A stretch of DNA of 64,000 nt. Source: RYN-428 sp035551995. Its GTDB lineage: Bacteria > Planctomycetota > Phycisphaerae > Tepidisphaerales > Tepidisphaeraceae. The notes beneath the pieces are model-generated. The model saw only the letters and a list, made by a program, of their open reading frames with translations, did not search any database and was not told the origin of the DNA. This document shows positions 43,215-52,059 of this stretch, in pieces. Location of the stretch: NCBI GenBank assembly GCA_035551995.1, contig DASZME010000066.1, positions 10,282 through 74,281 on the forward strand. The letters run 5' to 3'. Numbering within the stretch: the first letter of the stretch is position 1; each line of letters starts with the position of its first letter. The translations under genes were made by a program, and so were the position numbers.

Positions 43215-44564
43215 TCACGATTGCCGGTTGATAGCCGAGTACAGCGGCTTGGCCTCTCTTGCGGCCCACGCCTTTCCCGACGGGAACGCAAAGTCGGCCA
43301 GTGATTGCGGTTTGATCTCGATGCTGTAACCCGGCATCGAGGGCGGGATATACCGCCCATTCTCGATGCGCACGGGATCGAGAAAATGCTCGTGAAGATG
43401 ATCGACGTATTCCACGACGCGATTTTCCAGGGACGCCGAGCAGGAGATGTAGTCCCAGATCGAAAGATGCTGGACATACTCGCAAAGCCCCACGCCGCCG
43501 GCGTGAGGACAAACCGGAACCGCGAACTTTTTGGCCATCAGATAAACCGCCAGGCATTCGTTGACGCCGCCCAGACGGCAACTGTCGAGATTGCAGAACT
43601 GAATGGCGTTGGATTGAAAAAGCTGCTTGAAAATAATGCGGTTCTGGCAATGCTCGCCGGTGGCGACGCCGATGCCGAATGGCTCAAGCGCGCGGGCGAT
43701 TTTGGCGTGTCCGAGAACGTCGTCGGGGCTGGTCGGCTCTTCGATCCACCACGGCTTGAAGGGCGCCAGCTTCCGCATATGCGCGATGGCCTGATCGACC
43801 TCCCAAACCTGGTTGGCGTCCACCATCAGCTTTCGGTTGTATCCGATGGATTCGCGGATGATGGCGCATCGCCGCAGGTCGTCTTGAAGATCACGGCCGA
43901 CCTTGATCTTCAGATGCGTGAATCCATCGGCGCACGCCTGCGCGCACAACCGCCGGAGCTTTTCGTCGCTGTATCCGAGCCACCCGGCGGAGGTCGTGTA
44001 AGCGGGATAGCCGTCGAGCAGCATGTCGGCCTCGCGGCGCGATTTTGTCGCTTCGTTGGTTTTGAGGATTTCGACCGCCTCTTGCGGCGAAAGGGCGTCG
44101 GTGATGTATCGAAAATCGATGCACGACACGAGCCTCTCGGCGGGCATATCGGCCAGTAATTTCCACAGCGGCTTTCCCTCCACCTTCGCATACAGATCCC
44201 AAACGGCGTTCACGACGGCGGCGGTCGCCAGATGAATGGCGCCTTTTTCCGGACCGATCCAGCGAAGCTGGCTGTCGCCGGTGATGTAGCGCCAGAAGGC
44301 GCCGAGGTCCGCGGTAAAACTTTCCAACGTGCGGCCGATGAGCAAAGGAGCCAGGGCATGGATGGCGCAGGCGCAGATTTCATTGCCGCGGCCGATGGTG
44401 AAAGTAAGTCCGTGGCCGGACAGTTTGCGGGGATGGTCGGTTTCGAGAACGACGTAGGCGGCGGAATAATCCGGGTCGGGATTCATCGCGTCCGAGCCGT
44501 CGAGCATAGATGACGTGGGGAAGCGAATGTCGCGGATGACGACGTTGGTGATGGTGGTTGGCAT
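43215..44564 (-). CDS. Enolase-superfamily sugar acid dehydratase, L-fuconate dehydratase-like
   Basis: The 449-residue protein begins ITNVVIRDIRFPTSSMLDGSDAMNPDPDYS, a long segment characteristic of L-fuconate dehydratases. GLTFTIGRGNE, HLKIKVGRD (catalytic KxK Lys), LMVDANQVW and WIEEPTSPDDVLGH (metal-binding Asp and Glu) and GVATGEHCQNR follow, with CPHAGGVGLCEYVQHL at the end containing the catalytic His. The enzyme removes water from L-fuconate to 2-keto-3-deoxy-L-fuconate. This fits fucose-rich sulfated polysaccharide use together with the sulfatases (inference). Start at 44564 because the homology begins there. Confidence 0.9.
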   Translation of the reverse strand: MPTTITNVVIRDIRFPTSSMLDGSDAMNPDPDYSAAYVVLETDHPRKLSGHGLTFTIGRGNEICACAIHALAPLLIGRTLESFTADLGAFWRYITGDSQLRWIGPEKGAIHLATAAVVNAVWDLYAKVEGKPLWKLLADMPAERLVSCIDFRYITDALSPQEAVEILKTNEATKSRREADMLLDGYPAYTTSAGWLGYSDEKLRRLCAQACADGFTHLKIKVGRDLQDDLRRCAIIRESIGYNRKLMVDANQVWEVDQAIAHMRKLAPFKPWWIEEPTSPDDVLGHAKIARALEPFGIGVATGEHCQNRIIFKQLFQSNAIQFCNLDSCRLGGVNECLAVYLMAKKFAVPVCPHAGGVGLCEYVQHLSIWDYISCSASLENRVVEYVDHLHEHFLDPVRIENGRYIPPSMPGYSIEIKPQSLADFAFPSGKAWAAREAKPLYSAINRQS

Positions 44565-44726
44565 CGGCGATAAACGTAGCATGCCGATGCGGGGTGTCCA
44601 ATTTGAGATTTCCCGGCGAAGGCACGCGCGCGCCGTTAATCGCTTCATCCGCGCGGCGTCGCCATCGGAAAGCGCCGCGCCCGCCGGTCGCCCCGAGCGA
44701 ATCTAAATCGGCGACCGCGTTCGCCC

Positions 44727-46583
44727 TCAATTCGCGTGCTTTTCAAGCCACAATCCCAGGCACATCAAAGACCATTGTCGATAGGCGGAGGCGGTTGGAG
44801 CGACTTTCGCAAGACCGGGAAGAAGATTGGCCAATGCTCCGCCGGGCCGGGTCGCATGATCGAAACGGGAACGGATATCAGGTCGTCGGATCCAGGCTTT
44901 CACCGGACCGCCAAAACCTTGTTTGGACCGCCCGCGCAGCGCGGGCGGCCAAAGCGCTTCACAAGCCTCGTGAAGCAGCGGCTTGGATCGGGTGTCGCTA
45001 AAGCGCATTCGCCATGGAAGGCCAAGAACAAACTCGACAAGATCGACGTCCAGGAATGGCGCCCTCGTCTCCAGGCCATTGGCCATTGCCGCCCGGTCAA
45101 CCTTAACGAGGATATCGCCGGGGAGATAACAGCGCACGTCGAAGTCCGCGACGCGATCCATTCCGCGGACGCTATCAGCCGGGACGAAGTCTCCGCCGAG
45201 CAGCGCGCGGACCGGCAAAACGTCATCCCGGCCCCACAGGGTACGCCGTTGCGCGAAATCGAGGAAGGATTGGCCGGCGAGATGGCGATCCCGGAGATCG
45301 GGCTTGCGACGCAACGCCCTGGCGATCTCGTACAGCGATACGGCTTCGTACCGCCTCGATTCAAGCCGGCGGTTCAGCTTCGCCAGCACGCGCAGTGCAT
45401 CGGCCTTGACGGCCAGCGGGAACAGGCGGGGAGGATTGTCGAGCATCCTTTGCTCTTTGAGCCGAGCCGCATTCCACCAATACCCGCCGAAAAGTTCGTC
45501 TCCGCCGTCGCCGGAAAGAACGACCTTCACGAATGCGCTCGCATGCCGCGCGACGATATAGGTGGGGATATTCGACGAATCCGCGAACGGCTCGTCATAC
45601 ACGTCCATCATTCGATCAAGCAGATCTCCCAGCGGCATCGACATCTGCAACTCGTGGTGATCGGTTTTGTATCGATCCGCGACCGCGCGGGCGTACGGCA
45701 ACTCGTTTATCAGATCTTCAAATCCGACGGAAAATGTTTTGACGGGAATACTCGAACGGCGGGTCATGTAAGCGACGATGGTGCTGGAATCCAAGCCGCC
45801 GCTCAAAAACGCGCCCACCGGCACGTCAGCCACCATTTGCCGATGCACTGCCTGCTGGAGCAGCCGCCGGATCTCCTCGACCGCTTCGCGCGGGTCGCGG
45901 ACGACGTCAACGCTGTATTTTGGCGCCCAATACCGCCATTGCCGAATCTTGCCCTCGCGCCATTCCATGGCGTGCGCGGGAAGGAGCGTCGAAATATTTT
46001 CGTAAATCGTTCGATCCGGGGGGAGATAAAGCAGCGCCAGGTAAACGTCGATCGAAGCACGATCCAATCGAGGCTGAATCAGCCCTGACGCCAGCAGCGA
46101 TTTTATTTCCGACGCGATCAATAGTTGGCCATCGGAAGTCGTGGCCCAATACAAGGGTTTTTCGCCCATTCGATCGCGGGCGGCGAAAAGCGTGCGCTCC
46201 TGGTTGTCCCAAATGACGAACGCGAATTGTCCGATAAGGCGCTCCGGCGTTTTGTTTCCGAATTCGAGGTAAGCGCCGAGCAGCACTTCAGTATCGGAGT
46301 GGGTACGAAACTCTCGCCCGCGCGAACGCAGCTCGTCGCGAAGCTCGCGGAAGTTGAATATTTCGCCGTTAAAGACGATCCAAAACCGCTCGTTCGGATC
46401 GGCCATGGGTTGGGCGCCGCCGCTCAGGTCAATGATGCTCAGTCGGCGATGGCCGAGCCAGGCGCCTTTGGCGTTGACCGTTCCCGTGGCGTCGGGGCCG
46501 CGATGTGCGAGGCGCCGGGTCATCCGTTCGATCGCCTGGGAGTTGTCGGCTTGAGCCCCGATGACCGCCGCGATGCCGCACAT
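44727..46583 (-). CDS. asnB: Asparagine synthase (glutamine-hydrolysing)
   Basis: The 618-residue protein starts MCGIAAVIG, so the nucleophile Cys is exposed after Met removal. The N-terminal glutaminase shows HRGPDATG, GHRRLSIIDL, FNGEIFNF and the C-terminal synthetase shows the PP-loop GAFLSGGLDSST, the VVLSGDGGDELFGGY motif and YLPGDILVKVDRAAM with LETRAPFLD. It makes asparagine from aspartate, glutamine and ATP; relatives in exopolysaccharide clusters amidate sugars or peptides, but nothing here suggests that. Single gene. An upstream frame extension of 68 codons has no homology and is rejected. Confidence 0.93.
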   Translation of the reverse strand: MCGIAAVIGAQADNSQAIERMTRRLAHRGPDATGTVNAKGAWLGHRRLSIIDLSGGAQPMADPNERFWIVFNGEIFNFRELRDELRSRGREFRTHSDTEVLLGAYLEFGNKTPERLIGQFAFVIWDNQERTLFAARDRMGEKPLYWATTSDGQLLIASEIKSLLASGLIQPRLDRASIDVYLALLYLPPDRTIYENISTLLPAHAMEWREGKIRQWRYWAPKYSVDVVRDPREAVEEIRRLLQQAVHRQMVADVPVGAFLSGGLDSSTIVAYMTRRSSIPVKTFSVGFEDLINELPYARAVADRYKTDHHELQMSMPLGDLLDRMMDVYDEPFADSSNIPTYIVARHASAFVKVVLSGDGGDELFGGYWWNAARLKEQRMLDNPPRLFPLAVKADALRVLAKLNRRLESRRYEAVSLYEIARALRRKPDLRDRHLAGQSFLDFAQRRTLWGRDDVLPVRALLGGDFVPADSVRGMDRVADFDVRCYLPGDILVKVDRAAMANGLETRAPFLDVDLVEFVLGLPWRMRFSDTRSKPLLHEACEALWPPALRGRSKQGFGGPVKAWIRRPDIRSRFDHATRPGGALANLLPGLAKVAPTASAYRQWSLMCLGLWLEKHAN

Positions 46584-47151
46584 ACGATTGATCCGATCTA
46601 CTTGTAGGAGATCGCGTGATGCCGGCCTATTGCTCGGTCGCAAGACCGAGTGACGATCCGTCGTCGTAAGGAACCGGCGCCACGTCCGAACGAACTTGAA
46701 TACCGTCGTCCGGGCACGATCGCAATTTCGCAATATTGCATTAGCCGCCTCGTCCAAGGCTGCCTGCCATTTCCGTAACGATGGCATCCGGTCGGCCGGA
46801 CGGCGTTTTATGCGTGTACCGGCCGATGTCGCGCCTGTTTACTCGAGGCGAACGCTCACGGATCGAAACGTCGCTTCCGGTCGCCGAAAACGGCCGGGCG
46901 TCCACGGCAAAGCCGCGAGTTTCTTCCTCAGCGACTTGGCGTGCATAAAATCCGACGCGAGGGGCGTTATCGGCCGCCGCAAAAACATCGACAATTGATG
47001 TGGTAAAGCGTCAACTGAAACTGCCGCCGTACATGCCCGAGCGGCGTCGAAGGACGCTACGACGTGCTGAGCGCTAAAGACAGATCGCCCGTTATCATTG
47101 CATTGGGTTGAATCGAACGACGTATCGACGAGTCCTTGAGAAGGAAACGAA
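46584..47151. other. Intergenic stretch upstream of asnB
   Basis: 568 bases between the divergent asnB and a small membrane protein. No convincing gene, RNA or repeat was recognised. Short frames on both strands lack ribosome binding sites and known motifs. Confidence 0.4.
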
Positions 47152-47373
47152 ATGATCGCAAAGAAGCATGACGTTGAGTCCGAGGGAGCCAAGGCGCGGG
47201 ATCACGAGCACGCGCGCCATCACTTTTGGAAACACGCACATCGAGATTGGCGTGTCTGGGTTGCGGTGGCGCTGATGCTTGCCATGATTTTCGTCTACGT
47301 CGTCACCGACAACCTGTCCCTGCGCCCCGGAAAAAGCGCCAACGCGCCGACGCCGGCGGTGAATGCGCCTTAG
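47152..47373 (+). CDS. Small single-pass membrane protein
   Basis: A 73-residue protein with AAGGAAACGA before the ATG. The N-terminal third is highly charged and His-rich (HEHARHHFWKHAHRDW), followed by one transmembrane helix (VWVAVALMLAMIFVYVV) and a short Pro/Ala tail. The His-rich stretch could bind metal, but no family was recognised. The good ribosome binding site and clean membrane topology support a real gene. Confidence 0.6.
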   Translation: MIAKKHDVESEGAKARDHEHARHHFWKHAHRDWRVWVAVALMLAMIFVYVVTDNLSLRPGKSANAPTPAVNAP

Positions 47374-47536
47374 CGCGTTTCTTACATTGTCGCGGCGAGC
47401 ACGGGTCGCGGAGCGCGACGCAAAAAGGGGCCGCTCGAACGGCGAGGTGCGACGGCTAATTTCGAGCAGTTGGCAGCTTGTTCGCGCGTTTCTGCGTTTA
47501 GCGGAATGCGGTTCACTTAAGACGAATGGGTATGAT

Positions 47537-47600
47537 CGCCCAGACGCCCAGACGCCCAGACGCCCAGACGCCCAGACGCCGAGACGCCGAGACGCCCAGA
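47537..47600 (+). repeat. Eight tandem 8-bp units (CGCCCAGA)
   Basis: Units 1-5 and 8 are CGCCCAGA, units 6 and 7 are CGCCGAGA. The pair 6-7 has an inverted match of 16 bases at 47704-47719 (CTCGGCGTCTCGGCGT), so a hairpin with a loop of about 110 bases is possible. Confidence 0.85.
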
Positions 47601-47759
47601 CTCAGAGAAGAAAGGGAAGAACGAGAGAATCTGAAATTTCGTGTCATCAAAAACCAGTGAGTTTTTGCTCTTCTTCTCTTTTATTCTCATTTTATTTCAG
47701 CGACTCGGCGTCTCGGCGTTCAACTCAATCTTCTAGAAGTTCACTTCATTTTCCTCGCT

Positions 47760-47933
47760 AATCCTGTACATCCTGTGCATCCATGTCCAACTTCCGCTTC
47801 GCTGACTCCCTCGATGTCCGAGCGCACCACGCGACATCTCAATTCTATTCGACAGGGATGGGCAGGATAGACAGGATGAAGAAGTTTACTTGGACTTTCC
47901 GCTCTTGGCATGGTTGGACAGGACGGACAGGAC
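47760..47933. repeat. CATCCTGT-type repeat blocks in inverted arrangement
   Basis: Block 1 (47760-47790) reads AATCCTGTACATCCTGTGCA then TCCATGTCC. Block 2 (47851-47880) is an inverted relative, GACAGGGATGGGCAGGATAG then ACAGGATGAA. A third, GGACAGGACGGACAGGAC, lies at 47915-47932. Similar ATCCTGT strings are widespread in planctomycete and verrucomicrobial intergenic DNA. Confidence 0.6.
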
Positions 47934-47935
47934 TA

Positions 47936-48085
47936 GAGCGTTTTTCAATTTGGTAGCGCGTGCGACGCTTCGTTGACGATTGCGTGGTTGATCGTTTGGT
48001 GGTGACGCCGGTTCTGAGGTACTCCGAAGAGCCGGATCGAAGCGTCGCGGAATCCGGCTCTTCGGAGTACCTCAGAACCGGCGTC
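47936..48085 (+). repeat. Element R2 with perfect 34-bp hairpin, copy 1
   Basis: The left 68 bases (AGAGCGTTTTTCAATTTGGT...) are followed by a perfect inverted repeat: arms 48004-48037 and 48052-48085, 34 of 34 pairs, around a 14-base loop CGAAGCGTCGCGGA. Copy 2 lies in the opposite orientation at 54644-54793, with the same left part and hairpin and no gaps. No reading frame is contained. Confidence 0.9.
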
Positions 48086-48160
48086 GGGTGATGAAACTGG
48101 TTCCCACGCACGTTGGACGCGACAGCAACCTGGGAAACGCTTTAAGTAAACCGTATTGCG

Positions 48161-48217
48161 TTTAGCGGTCACGCTTGCGGGGAGTGATTCGCGACGCAAG
48201 GTCGCTTCACCAACATG
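48161..48217 (+). repeat. Dispersed repeat R1, copy C
   Basis: TTTAGCGGTCACGCTTGCGG, GGAGTGATTCGCGACGCAAG, then GTCGCTTCACCAACATG. It faces copy D 36 bases further on. Confidence 0.7.
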
Positions 48218-48253
48218 AGAAATACTCTACCCGTTTCAAATTAGATCATTTTT

Positions 48254-48295
48254 CATGTTGGTGCAGCGGGCGTTGGTCGCGAAACAGGCCCCGCC
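48254..48295 (-). repeat. Dispersed repeat R1, copy D
   Basis: CATGTTGGTGCAGCGGGCGT then TGGTCGCGAAACAGGCCCCG: inverted relative to copy C, together forming a loose palindrome through their CATGTTGGT ends. Confidence 0.65.
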
Positions 48296-48347
48296 AAAAA
48301 GACCGCGATGTAAACGTAGCGACGCTGCAGCACGCGGACAAAAAACG

Positions 48348-49115
48348 TTAGATCCTCGCGGTCGGCGTATCGCCGTCTTTGAGGGATGGGTCGCGGTCAT
48401 CTTTCAAACCGACGCCGCTGATCTTGCGGACCAGCGATTGTTCGAGAAGCCATGCCAGTGCATGTGCGGCGGCCGCGGGGTTTAGCCCTCCTGGGCGAAT
48501 GTTGGAGATGCAGTTTCGCCGGGCGTCGGTGTTGCCGATGGTGGGGTTGTAAACCAGATAGCCTCCAAGACTGTCGGCGGCGCCAAGGCCTGGTCTTTCG
48601 CCGATTAGGATGACGGCCGCACGAGCGTTCAGCAGCGATCCGATTTCATCTTGAACGGCGACGCGTGCCTGCGTGACGATGCAAAGCGGGCCGAGCGAAA
48701 AATGACGCTCGCGCAACAGGGAAGCCAGATCGATCAAAACCGCCGCCGCATGCCGCTGCGCCGCGACGGCGGATAATCCGTCGCCGACGATCAACGCCAC
48801 GTCCACGCCGGCGGTTGCGTTTGAGGCGACGACCGCGGCGCCGCCGGCGTCGAGGCGCCGGCCAAGGTCGGGCCGTTTGAGATATGTTTCGCGATTCGTC
48901 GCCCGCGACCGAAGGGAGAGAATCGGCAAATTCAACGGGGCAAGCGAATCGATCAGCGGTCCGACTTGCAGCGCGGCATAGACCGCATCCCGCGCGTCGG
49001 CGTGATCGGCGGCGAACGCCAGCAGTTCCGCCGTCGGCAATGATCCCCCGGCACGGCCGAGGGCGATCCGGGCCGAAGTGTGGGCGCGTAACTGGGACCA
49101 GGAATCGGGCGTCAT
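48348..49115 (-). CDS. eutC: Ethanolamine ammonia-lyase small subunit
   Basis: The 255-residue protein has TSARIALGRAGGSLPT near the start, FAADHADARDAVYAAL, LRSRATNRETYLKRPDLGRRL, ALIVGDGLSA, and toward the end ERPGLGAADSLGGYLVYNPTIGNTDARRNCISNIRPGG, all standard EutC. With EutB it converts ethanolamine to acetaldehyde and ammonia using adenosylcobalamin. It starts four bases after the eutB stop. No microcompartment shell, eutA reactivase or transporter gene is present beside it. Confidence 0.94.
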   Translation of the reverse strand: MTPDSWSQLRAHTSARIALGRAGGSLPTAELLAFAADHADARDAVYAALQVGPLIDSLAPLNLPILSLRSRATNRETYLKRPDLGRRLDAGGAAVVASNATAGVDVALIVGDGLSAVAAQRHAAAVLIDLASLLRERHFSLGPLCIVTQARVAVQDEIGSLLNARAAVILIGERPGLGAADSLGGYLVYNPTIGNTDARRNCISNIRPGGLNPAAAAHALAWLLEQSLVRKISGVGLKDDRDPSLKDGDTPTARI

Positions 49116-49119
49116 TCGT

Positions 49120-50505
49120 TTAAGTCCAGGCGCGCTCGGCCAGCAACGCATTTTTTCCGCCGACCGGCAGCAAACGCCCGCCGCCATCGGCGATCTTCAT
49201 CAGCTCGAGCCATTCTTCAAACTCCGGCGCCGGTTTCAGGTTCATTAACTGCCGAAGATATCCGGCGTCATGAAAGCTGCTGGATTGGTATGCCAGCATA
49301 ATATCATCCGCGCCCGGAACGCCCATGAAATAATTGCACCCGGCCGCCGCCAGAAGCGTTAGCAGCGTGTCGCTGTCGTCCTGATCGGCCTGCGCGTGAT
49401 TCGTGTAACAGACGTCCACGCCCATCGGCAGGCCAAGCAGCCTTCCACAAAAATGGTCTTCCAAACCCGCGCGGATGATCTGCTTGCCGTCGTATAAATA
49501 TTCAGGACCGATGAAACCAACCACCGAATTGACGAGCAACGGCTTAAACTCCCGCGCGACGGCATACGCGCGAGCTTCGAGCGTTTGCTGATCGACGCCG
49601 TGATGGGCGTCGGCGCTGAGCGCGGAGCCCTGGCCGGTCTCGAAGTACATCACGTTTTTGCCGAGCGTTCCGCGATTTAACGACAACGTCGCTTCGTGCG
49701 CCTCGCGTAGAAGTTTAAGGTCGATTCCGAAACTCCGATTGGCGGCCTCGGTCCCGGCGATCGACTGGAACGCCAGATCAACCGGAGCGCCTTGTTCGAT
49801 CGCCCGCATCGTCGTGGTGATGTGAGCCAGCACGCAGGATTGAGTCGGAATGCGATACTTTTCGATAAACCCATCGAGCATGTGCAACAGTGATTTAACG
49901 GCGGAGACATTATCCGTGGCGGGATTAATGCCGATGCAGGCGTCGCCGCAACCGTAAAGCAGGCCGTCGAGAATCGAGGCGGCAATGCCGGCGGGGTCGT
50001 CGGTCGGATGGTTCGGCTGAAGCCGAATCGCAAGCCGGCCTTGCAACCCGATCGTGTTGCGAAAGCGGGTGACCACCCGGCATTTGGCGGCGATCAATAT
50101 CAGATCCTGATTCCGGCACAGTTTGGACACGGCCGCGACCATCTCCGGCGTCAATCCCGCCGCGACGGCGGACAGCGTTTGTGCCGTCGTCTGATAGTCC
50201 AGGAGCCATTCTCTAAACTGTCCGACGGTGAAACCGGAAACGGGAGCGAAAGCCGCGGCGTCGTGACGGTCGAGAATCAGCCGGGTCACCTCGTCGAGGT
50301 CATACGGAATCAGCGGCTCCCGCAAGAAGCGTTGAAGCGGTGTGTCCGCCAGAACGGTCATTGCCGCCACGCGCTCGCGGGCGTTGCCTGCCGCCACGCC
50401 CGCAAGCACATCGCCCGAACGCAACGGCGTGGCCTTGGCCATCACCTCCTTGAGGTCGGCAAACGCGTAATGAGTTCCGCGAAAATGAACGGCATACGTC
50501 GGCAT
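49120..50505 (-). CDS. eutB: Ethanolamine ammonia-lyase large subunit
   Basis: The 461-residue TIM-barrel subunit has HYAFADLKEVMAKATPLRSGD at the start, LRSGDVLAGVAA, RLQPNHPTDDPAGI, GCGDACIGINPATDN, FETGQGSALSADAHHGVDQQT and ADQDDSDTLLTLLAAAGCNYFMGVPGADDIML, the substrate- and B12-contacting blocks. The start at 50505 has GGAG nine bases upstream; a longer frame is without homology. No cobalamin riboswitch was recognised in the short upstream gap. Confidence 0.95.
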   Translation of the reverse strand: MPTYAVHFRGTHYAFADLKEVMAKATPLRSGDVLAGVAAGNARERVAAMTVLADTPLQRFLREPLIPYDLDEVTRLILDRHDAAAFAPVSGFTVGQFREWLLDYQTTAQTLSAVAAGLTPEMVAAVSKLCRNQDLILIAAKCRVVTRFRNTIGLQGRLAIRLQPNHPTDDPAGIAASILDGLLYGCGDACIGINPATDNVSAVKSLLHMLDGFIEKYRIPTQSCVLAHITTTMRAIEQGAPVDLAFQSIAGTEAANRSFGIDLKLLREAHEATLSLNRGTLGKNVMYFETGQGSALSADAHHGVDQQTLEARAYAVAREFKPLLVNSVVGFIGPEYLYDGKQIIRAGLEDHFCGRLLGLPMGVDVCYTNHAQADQDDSDTLLTLLAAAGCNYFMGVPGADDIMLAYQSSSFHDAGYLRQLMNLKPAPEFEEWLELMKIADGGGRLLPVGGKNALLAERAWT

Positions 50506-50611
50506 CGGTAGTGCTCCGCGCGGGCCCGCTTGCGGCTCGCCCGAATAATACCGCGGCCGAACGAAATGACTAAAACGCGCGTCGTTGGGCGGTGGGGCCG
50601 CGAGACACGAT

Positions 50612-51535
50612 TCAATGCACTTGCATGGCGTGCAGTTGCCGCGACGTCTTCCAATACCCTTTGATGCGTCGAACAAAATCGTCGGCGGTTTCTTCGTATA
50701 ACTTCACCCCAATCTCGCGTGCTTCCTTCTGAAGCGCGGTACGGCGCTCGTCGATCAAAGCAAAAAGCAATTCATCGTCCGCGGACGATCGATCTTCCGA
50801 TTCCTCATGCGCGACCGTCCGCAAAACGGAAAGATCATGGTCGTCGCCCAACAAGTCCGTCAATCGATGCGCCTGGTCGGCCAATGGCTTCACCGTTTCG
50901 GGCCAAATGGATTGAAGCAATTCGAGCTCGTAACGTAAATCCTTGGCACGTTTTCGCCATTCGTGCAGAGACGCGTCGGAAGGGTTTTCCCGGACTTCTG
51001 TCATCGCCCGATGGCCCTGTGCGTACACCTTCTGAATCCCGCCTGCGATTGCCTTCCAGCCGGGGCGTTGCAGCGGCCAATTCTCGACCCGGCCACGGGC
51101 GGAGGCGATATCCCGTTTGATTTTCGGGATCGCCCCATCGTGTTTTATGACCTGCTCGCGGATATCGCGCCGCCGACCGAGCAATGCCCGCCTCAGCCGG
51201 GCGGCGCTTTGCGGCTTCACGCGTCCATCAAAGTGCGCGATCAGGCCGTCGAGCGTATCGATCAGAACCTTTGCGTCGCGAAGAACGGATAACGGCCGTC
51301 CCGCGTCTCGGAATATTTTATTTTCCCGGCGAAAACGCTTTTCGCCCAACTCCTCGCGAACAAGACGCAATGTCCCGCGGATTTCCTTGAAGCGTTTTCG
51401 CGCATCATGGACGGCCGAATCATTCACCGCGCCCTTCTCGCCGTTCAACTTCTCCAATGCCTTGTCGATGCGTTTGCAGACGATTCGACGAACGCCTTTG
51501 GCGATTTTTTCATCCTGCTTGAGTTCGAAGGCCAT
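50612..51535 (-). CDS. CHAD-domain protein
   Basis: The 307-residue protein is one CHAD domain: two helical halves, each beginning with a conserved histidine and basic residues (VHDARKRFKEIRGTLRLVREELG and LHEWRKRAKDLRYELELLQ), with LRDAKVLIDTL and LLGDDHDLSVLR in the matching places. CHAD domains bind inorganic polyphosphate. The start at 51535 has GAGGA eight bases before it. It follows the CYTH gene by 11 bases, so the two are one operon. Confidence 0.9.
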   Translation of the reverse strand: MAFELKQDEKIAKGVRRIVCKRIDKALEKLNGEKGAVNDSAVHDARKRFKEIRGTLRLVREELGEKRFRRENKIFRDAGRPLSVLRDAKVLIDTLDGLIAHFDGRVKPQSAARLRRALLGRRRDIREQVIKHDGAIPKIKRDIASARGRVENWPLQRPGWKAIAGGIQKVYAQGHRAMTEVRENPSDASLHEWRKRAKDLRYELELLQSIWPETVKPLADQAHRLTDLLGDDHDLSVLRTVAHEESEDRSSADDELLFALIDERRTALQKEAREIGVKLYEETADDFVRRIKGYWKTSRQLHAMQVH

Positions 51536-51546
51536 GGTTTTAGTCC

Positions 51547-52059
51547 TCAATGACTTGCCGTTTTCCAGCCGGTGACGGCAAGTTGGCTGTTGGAGAATTC
51601 TTTTCGTCCCGTAACCTCCCTGCCAAACCAGTCCGGCGGCGCGAAACGCTTGAGCGCGGCTTGCGATTCGAACTCAACCTCGGCGACCGCCAAGCCGCGA
51701 GCGTTATCGCGATAAACGTCGAGTTCGATGCTCACCGGACCGTGGGGGATTTTGTATCGCACCTTCTTAATCCGCCGGCCTCGCGTCAGCGGCCAAAGCG
51801 CCCGCGCGCTCTCCGTCGAGATCGGCACTTCCTTCTCCAGCCGCGATTCCCCGCGCCCTCGTTTCACGGTAAGTACATAGCGATGATGAACTCGCCGTAG
51901 CCGCACCTCCGTTGACTCGCTGTCTCCGTCGCCAACCGACAAATACCCCTGCTCGATCACCTCATGATGGAATCGAGAGCGATTGGGCGGAAGCCTTCCG
52001 ACAAGAAACTTTCGCTCGCGCTCGACCGCTCTCTTGCTTTTTCCATTCCTCATGGCCAT
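51547..52059 (-). CDS. CYTH-domain triphosphate-binding protein
   Basis: A 170-residue stand-alone CYTH domain. The ExExK signature is ERERKFLV near residue 15. The basic and acidic tunnel strands follow: IEQGYLSVGDGD, TEVRLRRVHHRYVLTVKRG, SRLEKEVPI and IELDVYRDNARGLAVAEVEFES. Members hydrolyse or bind inorganic triphosphate and polyphosphate. With the CHAD gene next to it, polyphosphate handling is the likely role. Confidence 0.9.
   Translation of the reverse strand: MAMRNGKSKRAVERERKFLVGRLPPNRSRFHHEVIEQGYLSVGDGDSESTEVRLRRVHHRYVLTVKRGRGESRLEKEVPISTESARALWPLTRGRRIKKVRYKIPHGPVSIELDVYRDNARGLAVAEVEFESQAALKRFAPPDWFGREVTGRKEFSNSQLAVTGWKTASH

Larger units (their letters stand above)
47374..48347. 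other. Repeat-rich intergenic region
   Basis: Nearly 1 kb without a gene. In order it holds an 8-bp tandem array, blocks of CATCCTGT-type repeats, the hairpin element R2 and two facing copies of R1, each listed separately. Confidence 0.7.

Noticed and set aside
46839..47192. A 117-codon minus-strand frame between asnB and the small membrane protein
   Set aside because: No ribosome binding site and no recognisable domain; it overlaps the start of a better supported gene on the other strand.
47760..47933. CATCCTGT blocks considered as a CRISPR or attachment site
   Set aside because: The units are too short and irregular, in inverted order, and resemble known dispersed intergenic strings.
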